NCBI GenBank assembly: GCA_025355725.1
Contig: JANXZC010000168.1
Coordinates: forward strand, 1-53,942
Source: Syntrophus sp. (in: bacteria)
Lineage (GTDB): Bacteria > Desulfobacterota > Syntrophia > Syntrophales > UBA8958
Direction of reading: 5' to 3'
Length of the DNA stretch: 53,942 nt
The notes below the pieces were generated by a model. The model saw nothing but the letters and a program-made list of their open reading frames with translations. It searched no databases and was not told the origin of the DNA. This document shows positions 47,307-53,942 of the stretch, one piece after another. The first letter of the stretch is position 1; the number at the start of each line of letters is the position of its first letter. The translations under genes and the position numbers were made by a program.

Positions 47307-47799
47307 GTTCGCCTCCTACTAATTGAGACTTAACAGAAGCGAGAGGGATATTCTGTTGACTACTGACAACAAAACATTTATAAACGGAATATCTTTTGAT
47401 CACAGAGAGTAAAGTTCCTTTTGCAATTTGCACCACAAATCCTTCGGAAAGGTCAAATAGGCTGCCATGAACGAATTGATTATCAAGCGCCAACTCCTTC
47501 ATAAAAAACACAAAGAAAATAAACAACAACCTTGCGGTATCTGGAAAAACAGATTTGCACAACACCCAAATCATTAAGAGGTTTGTGGTTCTAAAGGCTG
47601 AAAAGAAAGAGGAGCCCAAGCCGGTAGTAGTTCAAGAATAGAGCTATTTTATATGAGGCTTTATATAGGATACAAATTCAGTCAGGACAACGCGCTTGCG
47701 GGTTTCGATTGTCTTGCTAACCGGCGCTCGCCGGTCTCACTGGCGCTTATGCGGCCCGAACAGAATCGGACATCATCATTTTCGAGGGAGAGATGACTT
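47307..47799. other. Long A/T-rich gap without a supportable gene
   Basis: About 490 bp separate the XRE start from the next coding signal. A minus-strand frame (47227-47619) runs through but overlaps the XRE gene and has no recognisable motif or ribosome site. A GC hairpin AACCGGCG-CTC-GCCGGT lies near 47718-47736. I see no other structure; it may be decayed sequence. Confidence 0.5.
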
Positions 47800-47907
47800 A
47801 TGCAAAGAATGGCTTGCGTTATTTTGCTTAGCGTGATGTTACTTACATTTTATGGGGTTGTGTTTGCCGGGAATTCCTCGTTCCTGTGGGAAATTCAAAC
47901 CAAATAG
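47800..47907 (+). pseudogene. Signal-peptide fragment resembling the start of a TraB/GumN-family protein
   Basis: A 35-codon frame with GAGGGAGAG upstream encodes a full signal peptide (hydrophobic core, cleavage near VFAG) followed only by NSSFLWEIQTK and a stop. The FLW-x-IQ/VQ-K beginning is how mature TraB/GumN-family proteins start. The remaining ~250 residues are absent; the lipoprotein gene starts 15 bp later. I infer a 5' remnant left after a deletion. It could instead be a genuine small secreted peptide. Confidence 0.4.
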
Positions 47908-47922
47908 AAAGGGAAAAGTCTG

Positions 47923-48606
47923 ATGAAAAAATATGTTTCTATCACTGTAATCTGTCTTTTTTTTGTATCAATGATTCAGGGTTGTGGTTTGCCAAATCAG
48001 CCCTATGTTAAAAAAGATTCCGTCGCCGAACTGCAACCGCTAAAAGTGGTCCGCTATGAGACATCAGATTTTCGTACATATAGAACGGGGAACATGATAA
48101 CCTCAATAGTTGTGTCAGGCGTTATTTTGGGAGCTATCGGCGCCGGGATAGGCTATGCAGTTCATCACAGTATATCGAAAGAGTCTGACGATCCCACAAG
48201 ACCGGATTTCGGAAGGTTGGTCATGGATAAGTTTATTGAACGGTCAAAAAATGAGATCCCCAATTGGCCTAATATGACAGTTGAAGAAAAAACTATCAAA
48301 GAACCCCTGACCGATAATTTATATGCTGTCTTAGAATTTCAAGTGGACGATATCAGGGTAGAGCTTAATTCAAGTGTCTTGATGATTGATACTATTATAA
48401 CTATGAAGAATAAAGAAAAAAATATAATCTGGCAGAAGGGTTATAGTTACGATTCCATATATTTCAATAGAATTAACACAATGGATGCTTTAAAAGCTGA
48501 TAACTACAAGCTACTTAAGAATGAATATGCTTTTGCGGCGGATAAAACAGTTACTGATTTTATTATGCATTTTAAAAATTCTCTCTCACCCCAAAAGACA
48601 AATTAA
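47923..48606 (+). CDS. Predicted lipoprotein of unknown family
   Basis: A 227-residue protein with a signal peptide ending in MIQGC (lipidation at C21), then a soluble stretch, a glycine-zipper hydrophobic segment (GVILGAIGAGIGYAV, about 66-80) and a C-terminal domain with alternating strands, probably periplasmic. Base composition is more A/T-rich than in the housekeeping genes. It begins a run of three exported proteins. No family recognised. Confidence 0.75.
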   Translation: MKKYVSITVICLFFVSMIQGCGLPNQPYVKKDSVAELQPLKVVRYETSDFRTYRTGNMITSIVVSGVILGAIGAGIGYAVHHSISKESDDPTRPDFGRLVMDKFIERSKNEIPNWPNMTVEEKTIKEPLTDNLYAVLEFQVDDIRVELNSSVLMIDTIITMKNKEKNIIWQKGYSYDSIYFNRINTMDALKADNYKLLKNEYAFAADKTVTDFIMHFKNSLSPQKTN

Positions 48607-48622
48607 TCGAGAAGGCTGGGGG

Positions 48623-48648
48623 CAGGGATTATTATTCCTAAATCCCTG
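48623..48648 (+). terminator. Hairpin after the lipoprotein gene
   Basis: A perfect 8-bp stem (48623-48630 with 48641-48648) with a 10-nt loop. A T-rich stretch (GATTTTTTTAG) follows only after about ten bases, so termination is plausible but not certain. Confidence 0.5.
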
Positions 48649-48689
48649 TTACATAAGATTTTTTTAGTCAATTTACGGAGGAACTGATT

Positions 48690-49550
48690 ATGAAAAGACA
48701 AAGAGATGCATCCGCACGATTAGTGTTAAGATCAATCTACATGTTCTTTATGGTTACATTTTCTATCGCTTTGTCTGTATCATTTTCCTTTGCACAGGCA
48801 ACTCAATCCATTTCAAAAGCACTGCACACTTGGGAAGTAGGACCGGAAATATCTCTCATTGAGTATAAAGAGCCTGATGTCATGAGTGAAAAGGGACCAA
48901 TGTTCGGAATTGATGCGGCCTATACTTATCGCAATAATGTCATGATTAAAGTTGCAGGCAGGTACAGTTATGGACAGGTAGACTATGACAGTTCAGGATC
49001 AGGGACAATGAGTAATATCAACGACAACTTATTTGAAATCAGGGCGCTTGGAGGCTACGACTTTAAATTCTTAAGTTCATTCACAATGACGCCGTTCATT
49101 GGCTTTGGTTACAGGTATTTGAGCGATAATACATCTGGACAAGTCACTTCAACAGGGAAAAAAGGATATCTAAGAGAATCAAACTATTACTACAGTCCGA
49201 TTGGTATCGAAGTGGTAAATGCTTTCGATAACGGTTGGTCTGCCGGTGTTGTTCTTGAATATGATTATTTTTGGAAAGGGATGCAAAAAAGCTATTTAAG
49301 CAAGGCTGTAGCCGGCCTCAACGACGTTAGTAATAACCAGAACGGCGGTTATGGCGGGAGAGGCGCTATATTCGTCAAGAAACAAAGAGGTCGGATGTCT
49401 TACACATTGGAACCATTTATTAGATATTGGAATATTGATAAGTCGGACGTTCAAAGCGTGACCTATAATGGATCTTACATAGGGGTCGGAGCATATGAAC
49501 CAAAAAATCAATCTACAGAAATCGGCGTAAAGTTTATGGTAGGATTTTAA
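48690..49550 (+). CDS. Outer-membrane beta-barrel protein
   Basis: A 286-residue protein with a long signal peptide (cleavage near FSFAQA), then alternating hydrophobic/polar strands with aromatic girdles, and a C-terminal phenylalanine (KFMVGF) of the kind recognised by the Bam complex. It is likely an 8- to 10-stranded barrel of the OmpA/OmpW-like size class. GGAGG precedes the ATG. It lies between a lipoprotein and another exported protein in the A/T-rich accessory segment. The specific function is unknown. Confidence 0.8.
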   Translation: MKRQRDASARLVLRSIYMFFMVTFSIALSVSFSFAQATQSISKALHTWEVGPEISLIEYKEPDVMSEKGPMFGIDAAYTYRNNVMIKVAGRYSYGQVDYDSSGSGTMSNINDNLFEIRALGGYDFKFLSSFTMTPFIGFGYRYLSDNTSGQVTSTGKKGYLRESNYYYSPIGIEVVNAFDNGWSAGVVLEYDYFWKGMQKSYLSKAVAGLNDVSNNQNGGYGGRGAIFVKKQRGRMSYTLEPFIRYWNIDKSDVQSVTYNGSYIGVGAYEPKNQSTEIGVKFMVGF

Positions 49551-49629
49551 TTATCTCAACATATGGATCGACAGTGCCCAGTAGTGATCGCCCATTCTGG
49601 TGCAACATTTTAAAATAGGCACACTTTTA

Positions 49630-49725
49630 GTGAAAACTATAGGTATGTTGATCGTCTGTATCATGATGTTTGGTTGCCCCTACTATCTTATGCAGGTTCG
49701 GCAGGCACCGAAACAAGACGAGTAA
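49630..49725 (+). CDS. Possible very small lipoprotein
   Basis: A GTG-started 31-codon frame encodes a hydrophobic signal-like segment ending MMFGC, a lipobox, then a short polar tail. It resembles entericidin-sized lipoproteins. There is no convincing ribosome site, so it may be a fragment or chance. Included for its lipobox. Confidence 0.28.
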   Translation: MKTIGMLIVCIMMFGCPYYLMQVRQAPKQDE

Positions 49726-49821
49726 CCTACTGCAAATACAGAAAGGTTGCGGTAATTGGGGGCTAAACCTACTTGCGCCATATTTCCATCCTAACATCGA
49801 CTCAAAGAAAGGAGAAAACAT

Positions 49822-50670
49822 ATGCAGACAGAAAATCTAAAGATTAGATCAATAGTTTCTATTGTCCTTTTGATCATGATGACCTTATTCTACCAGCCTA
49901 GCCCTGTCGGTGGAGCATCAATTGTGAATACTGACAAGGACATCTATAATTACGGTGAAAAGATCAAGGTTAATTTTTCTAATGCGCCAGGCAATGATAG
50001 TGATTGGATATGTATAGTGCCCGTAGGCTCTCCAGATTCTGAAGGCGGGGACTATAAATACATACCTAAAGGCTTGGCTGGGGGTTTGTTAATGTTCGAT
50101 CCACCCTCACCGGGTAAATACGAAGCAAGAGCATATTACAACTATAGCCGCAACGGATACGTGGTTTCTGCCCGTTATGCTTTCTCCGTGGTAATTACTC
50201 CAGAAGAGGAAGCGGCTATTTCTCAGCGTATGGAACGGAAGATAGATCCCAATAACCCTTCAGAGGTTAACTTACTACCAGGAAATGGGCTTGTCTATAT
50301 ACTGCGGGAAACGTGGACCTTCACTGACATTGTAGATGTCCAGATTAAAGCCGATGGAAAGCCAATCGTTGCTATGCCATACTCTAAATATTATCTCTTT
50401 TCAGTTCCTGCCGGAGATGTCAAATTTACAACAGGAAGTCTTACTGAGCCCGGTACTAACTTTGGCGAGAGGAAAGAGGTTTGGTCTGTACGGTCAGGTG
50501 AAGCAACAATTAAGGTAAAGCCGGGCTACGTTTATTATCTCAAGCTAAAGGTGGTTCCCATGGGTGTTATGGTGAGTGCCCATCTGGAAAATGTACCCCA
50601 CCAAGAGGGCGCCATGCTCATTAGTAGCTATAAACTTACCCAGATGACGACTAAGAATAACATCTTTTAA
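49822..50670 (+). CDS. Exported two-domain protein, Ig-like plus DUF2846-like
   Basis: A 282-residue protein with a signal peptide (cleavage near residue 31). An Ig-like domain follows (about 32-128: YNYGEKIKVNFSNAPG, DWICIVP, PGKYEARAYYN), resembling domains found in secreted proteases and sensors. The C-terminal domain (about 155-265: LVYILRE, IKADGKPIV, KYYLFSVPAG) resembles DUF2846, often in lipoproteins. AAAGGAG lies seven bases upstream of ATG. The domain pairing is not one I recognise; periplasmic or surface location is likely. Confidence 0.75.
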   Translation: MQTENLKIRSIVSIVLLIMMTLFYQPSPVGGASIVNTDKDIYNYGEKIKVNFSNAPGNDSDWICIVPVGSPDSEGGDYKYIPKGLAGGLLMFDPPSPGKYEARAYYNYSRNGYVVSARYAFSVVITPEEEAAISQRMERKIDPNNPSEVNLLPGNGLVYILRETWTFTDIVDVQIKADGKPIVAMPYSKYYLFSVPAGDVKFTTGSLTEPGTNFGERKEVWSVRSGEATIKVKPGYVYYLKLKVVPMGVMVSAHLENVPHQEGAMLISSYKLTQMTTKNNIF

Positions 50671-50973
50671 TTAAAGGGGCTACTCCTCCTTAAGAGCTGA
50701 GGGATCGGGGCACTTCCTTTGCCAGCACCACGTATATCCTGCAATTAGAGGGGGGTACAAAGACAAGGAAGTTACCATTGCGAAGAATGTGTTTTACATC
50801 CACAGGCTTTTTTACCGCCCGTACTGGCCTGGCCATGGTTGTTCGGCTATCAGCCTTCGTATTTCTTTGAACTAGAGAAAAATGAAAAACCCAAACAATG
50901 ATCCTGAAGTAATATGGGGATCGCCCCCCTGAACTTCACAGCGGCGCTCATGACCCTGGTCCTCCCCGCAGTT
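50671..50973. other. Intergenic gap with no supportable gene
   Basis: About 300 bp separate the convergent exported-protein gene and mltB. A minus-strand frame ending at 50850 contains a short stretch MSAAVKFRGAIPILLQ that looks protein-like, but there is no family match or good ribosome site. No strong terminator is visible on either side. Confidence 0.5.
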
Positions 50974-51894
50974 CTATGTTGCCCGGTTTGATCGGCCCCG
51001 CTCCCGTTTCTTTGCCCGCAAAAGGTCGGCCACGGCCAAGACGGTATTGGCATAAACCTGACTGCGATTGTAGGTCATAACTACCTGGCGCCGGTTCTTT
51101 TTTTCTATGCGGCATCCCCAGCCATTCTGGTGAAGATAGTTGGCAATACTGTTTAAAGCGTCGGGAGTGGAAAAAAGATCGATGCTCCCCTTGCCATCCG
51201 CATCGACTCCATAGAGAAAGACATTGGAAGGCATAAACTGGCAAATACCTATTGCCCCATAGATCGACCCGGGAATGGAAAGGGGATCGGCGTTGTTGAT
51301 TCGCGAATATTCCAATAGAAATTTCAGCTCATTGTAGGCCCAATCCGATTTTTCCCGGCACCGCGTCCGGGCATATTCCTCGTTATCGTTGCGTATGAGC
51401 CTCGACGGGACAAAAGATCTAACCTGTTCAAAATCTGTGCTCAGGGCCATACTGGAAAGAACATGAAAGGCCCTTCTTTTCCCCGTGTTGGCCCCCAGGT
51501 GGGTTTCAACCAGGAGAATGGATACCACGACCTCTTTCGGGACACAGTAGGTCCGGCTAATTCGCTCCAGAATTGTGCGGTTCCGCTCCAGGTATGCCCG
51601 CGCCTGATTGATCATGTCGGGGCGAAGATAACGTTTATGAACTTCCCTGCTTACGGATGGCTTTGACGACACCGGATAATTGGGTGAGAGCCTCAAGAGT
51701 TCATTCATTTTCGTTGCCATCGGTTCCGGATCAAACTGGACGTCATTACGGCTGAAAAGCGCCCGCACCGACTTCTCTTCAAACCCGTCATTAATCAATC
51801 GTTTCATCAGGGGCGACCAGTCCGCCGCCAGCGCCGGGAAGGAGAACAAAAGGACTGATATCAGAAAAAAGGAAGTGATCCCAATTTCTCTCAT
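50974..51894 (-). CDS. mltB: Lytic murein transglycosylase, MltB family
   Basis: Cleaves peptidoglycan between MurNAc and GlcNAc, forming anhydro-muropeptides. The 306-residue protein has a signal peptide (cleavage near ALAA, 21-24) and the MltB catalytic domain with the glutamate E130 in LLVETHLG. There is no lipobox, so it is probably soluble in the periplasm. The ATG at 51894 overlaps the mutS stop by ATGA and has AGGAGG very close upstream; the frame is open inside mutS to 51963. Coupling of a cell-wall enzyme to a mismatch-repair gene is notable. Confidence 0.9.
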   Translation of the reverse strand: MREIGITSFFLISVLLFSFPALAADWSPLMKRLINDGFEEKSVRALFSRNDVQFDPEPMATKMNELLRLSPNYPVSSKPSVSREVHKRYLRPDMINQARAYLERNRTILERISRTYCVPKEVVVSILLVETHLGANTGKRRAFHVLSSMALSTDFEQVRSFVPSRLIRNDNEEYARTRCREKSDWAYNELKFLLEYSRINNADPLSIPGSIYGAIGICQFMPSNVFLYGVDADGKGSIDLFSTPDALNSIANYLHQNGWGCRIEKKNRRQVVMTYNRSQVYANTVLAVADLLRAKKRERGRSNRAT

Positions 51895-53942
51895 TTCCTC
51901 CTGCCCCCTATCCTGTTTTGCCACTCGTGAAGGCGATTTAAGGCTTCGAGGGGGGTAAGACAAGTCGTATCGAGGTCCCCCAGTTCGTTTAAAATGATAT
52001 CCCTGTCATCCATGAAGAGGTTAAGCTGATTTGTCATCCGGCCTTTGGCGGCGGGTTTTTTCCCCCGGGCAATCCTGGGGACACCCATATCATCGAGCTC
52101 CCCTTTTTCCAGATTTTTGAGAATTTCCTGGGAACGCCGGATCACCTCATCGGGAACGCCGGCCAATCTGGCGACCTGAATTCCGTAGCTTCTGCTTGTC
52201 CCCCCTTCCATGATCTTTCTGAGAAAAATAATCCGGTCTCCCCACTCCCGGACGGCAATGTTATAATTCCTAGCCCCTTCATGGGTCAGGGCCAGTTCGG
52301 TCAATTGATGATAGTGGGTAGCAAATAGGGTCCTGGCACCGAGATGGGTTTCATCATGAATATACTCGGCGACGGCCCAGGCAATGCTCAGACCGTCAAA
52401 AGTGCTCGTTCCCCGACCTACTTCATCCAGAATGATCAAACTCCGGCGGGTCGCATGATTCAGGATATTCGCCATCTCTTTCATTTCCACCATGAAGGTG
52501 CTCTGCCCCCTGGCAAGGCTGTCGGCAGCGCCGATACGAGTAAAAATGCGGTCCGTAACGCCGATATGGGCCTTTTTTGCCGGGACAAAGCCCCCCATCT
52601 GAGCCATAATTACCATCAGGGCGATCTGGCGGATGAAGGTCGATTTACCGGCCATATTGGGTCCGGTAATGATGAGGAGCCGGTTTTGATTCAGATCCAG
52701 ATAAGTGTCATTGGGCACAAAACCTTCCGCCAGGGCCATCCTCTCCACTACGGGATGCCGACCGTCAGCGATTTCGATTACTTCCCCATCATCGACGACA
52801 GGACAGCAATAACCGTATTTTTCCGCTACCTCGGCCAGAGAGGTCAACGCATCCAGGTCGGCCAGACAGGACGATGTTTCTTGAATCTGTCTGATATGCC
52901 GGGCGATTTCTTCCCTGATCCGGAGAAATAGCTCATATTCCCGTTGTCTGCCGTTTTCCTCGGCATGAAGGACGGTCTGTTCAAATTCCTTCAGTTCCTG
53001 GTTGATATAACGTTCGGCATTCACCAGGGTCTGCTTGCGGATATAGTCAAGTGGGACCAGATGGGTATTGGCCTTCGTCACCTCGATATAATATCCGAAT
53101 ATCTGATTGAATCCTACCTTGAGGGACGGGATTCCCGATTTCTTTCGCTCCCGCTCTTCAAGGGCGGCAATGTTCTGCTTGCCATTTCGGGACAGAGACA
53201 GGAGATGGTCAAGCTCTTCGTCAAAGCCATCCTTGATTATTCCCCCTTCGCGAATTGTCAGGGGAGGGTCGTCAATAATGGCGCGGTCGATAAGCGCCGT
53301 CGTCTCCGGCAGATCATCCATCCTGCTCAGGAGGGAACGGATCAGGGGCGACGTCATGGATTGGAGGAGCCCTCTAAGCTGCGGAATAACCTGGAGAGAA
53401 GTCTTCAGGGCCACCAGATCTCTCGCGTTGGCCATATCCATTGCCACCCGTCCGCTCAGACGTTCAAGATCATAAATATTCTCCAGGATCTTGCGCAGTT
53501 CCTCTCGCAGCAGATGATGCTCCTTGATCTCCCCAACCGAACCAAGTCGCCGTTGTATTTTTGCCGGTTCCGTCAGGGGATAATGGAGCCACCAGCGCAA
53601 CCGCCTTGCCCCCATGGCCGTCACCGTTTCGTCGAGAACAGAAAAGAGGGAACCCTTTTTCTTGCGCTCCTGGATGGTATGGAACAACTCCAGCGTTCCC
53701 TTGGCGATATCATCGAGGAGGAGCACATGCTTCCATGCCATTTCCTCCAAATGATTGACGTGGGCAAGATGTTCCTTTTGCGTCTCCTCCAGATAGCGGA
53801 GAATGGCCCCGGCCGGCCCGATGATGGCCGGACGGCTTTCGATGGCGACCTCGGCAAGATTATCCTGAGGAAAATAGTTACCCAGGCGCTGGAGCGATTC
53901 GTCCCGGTCAAAATAGTCACGGGGAAAGGAATTGATGACGGC
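51891..53942 (-). CDS. mutS: DNA mismatch repair protein MutS (N-terminus beyond window)
   Basis: Mismatch-recognition ATPase. The visible 683 residues run from the connector domain to the end; the mismatch-binding N-terminal domain lies outside the right edge. The ATPase domain has Walker [10 protein letters not shown], the [12 protein letters not shown] Walker B/signature region and ATHYHQL. The C-terminal part is short and ends GGRRK. The frame is open to the window edge, so the methionine near 53741 is not the start. It is followed by mltB with an ATGA overlap. Confidence 0.97.
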   Translation of the reverse strand, partial: AVINSFPRDYFDRDESLQRLGNYFPQDNLAEVAIESRPAIIGPAGAILRYLEETQKEHLAHVNHLEEMAWKHVLLLDDIAKGTLELFHTIQERKKKGSLFSVLDETVTAMGARRLRWWLHYPLTEPAKIQRRLGSVGEIKEHHLLREELRKILENIYDLERLSGRVAMDMANARDLVALKTSLQVIPQLRGLLQSMTSPLIRSLLSRMDDLPETTALIDRAIIDDPPLTIREGGIIKDGFDEELDHLLSLSRNGKQNIAALEERERKKSGIPSLKVGFNQIFGYYIEVTKANTHLVPLDYIRKQTLVNAERYINQELKEFEQTVLHAEENGRQREYELFLRIREEIARHIRQIQETSSCLADLDALTSLAEVAEKYGYCCPVVDDGEVIEIADGRHPVVERMALAEGFVPNDTYLDLNQNRLLIITGPNMAGKSTFIRQIALMVIMAQMGGFVPAKKAHIGVTDRIFTRIGAADSLARGQSTFMVEMKEMANILNHATRRSLIILDEVGRGTSTFDGLSIAWAVAEYIHDETHLGARTLFATHYHQLTELALTHEGARNYNIAVREWGDRIIFLRKIMEGGTSRSYGIQVARLAGVPDEVIRRSQEILKNLEKGELDDMGVPRIARGKKPAAKGRMTNQLNLFMDDRDIILNELGDLDTTCLTPLEALNRLHEWQNRIGGRRK

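Noticed and set aside
47227-47619. 130-codon minus-strand frame as a gene
   Set aside because: It overlaps the better-supported XRE gene, has no ribosome site or recognisable motif, and its composition looks non-coding.
47700-47760. Integron attC-like site suggested by the AACCGGCG/GCCGGT hairpin
   Set aside because: The consensus core and inverse-core ends are absent and there is no integrase or cassette array.
50850-51053. Minus-strand frame downstream of mltB as a gene
   Set aside because: It overlaps the end of mltB in another frame; the part beyond it is short and unrecognised.

Overview
The window looks like chromosome of a Gram-negative, anaerobic deltaproteobacterium, most likely of the Syntrophus/Smithella type (Desulfobacterota, Syntrophales). 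This is inferred from gene content, not from a marker-gene comparison. Supporting points are an OmpH/Skp chaperone, SecDF-YajC, lipoproteins and an outer-membrane barrel, glutaconate CoA-transferase-like genes, a biotin-dependent acyl-CoA carboxyltransferase cluster, and several gene neighbourhoods typical of that group (fused B12-binding/radical SAM protein before rplU-rpmA-obgE; DUF2065-queA-tgt-yajC-secDF; mutS-mltB).

Layout. 1-830: the tail of an unidentified gene, a terminator and a Skp-like chaperone. 877-4057 (minus): zinc-ribbon/DUF3426 protein, hypoxanthine phosphoribosyltransferase, a cysteine-rich protein and PurU. 4175-10017 (plus): a small conserved protein, the radical SAM protein, L21, L27, Obg and ProB. 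10169-13582 (plus): QueD, FolE2, NadE and a 66-residue zinc ribbon; the last three junctions are stop/start overlaps. A 125-bp inverted-repeat element and a strong terminator close this block.

13856-25355 is the metabolic core. On the minus strand lie a CoA-transferase pair (GctAB-like), HNH, DUF948 and YtxH proteins, an Ala/Pro lipoprotein, and then a carboxyltransferase - enoyl-CoA hydratase - HMG-CoA-lyase-like - biotin carrier operon. Between them, on the plus strand, is a coupled HyuA-like ATPase - histone-deacetylase-fold hydrolase - carboxymuconolactone-decarboxylase-family trio of unknown function.

25638-32215 (plus): DUF2065, QueA, Tgt, YajC, SecD, SecF, DUF456 and signal peptidase I. 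With QueD and FolE2, four queuosine steps are encoded in one window. After a second inverted-repeat element come an atypical Nramp-family transporter with an MgtE-N/CBS protein (minus) and a phospholipase-D-family lipoprotein (plus).

36997-46134 (plus): a promoter, a PyrR-binding RNA element and a terminator precede pyrR-pyrB-pyrC-recO; then glyQ-glyS and a GAF-fused GspE/PilB-type ATPase. 46140-50670 is visibly more A/T-rich and accessory: a Phd/PIN toxin-antitoxin pair, an XRE regulator, gene fragments, a lipoprotein, an outer-membrane barrel and an exported two-domain protein. The window ends (minus) with an MltB-type transglycosylase and mutS, which runs off the edge.

The best candidates for something undescribed are the PyrR attenuator outside the Firmicutes, the carboxyltransferase operon whose lyase lacks the usual cysteine and which has no biotin carboxylase in view, and the HyuA/HDAC/CMD operon. 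All identifications rest on reading motifs by eye; no database search was run.
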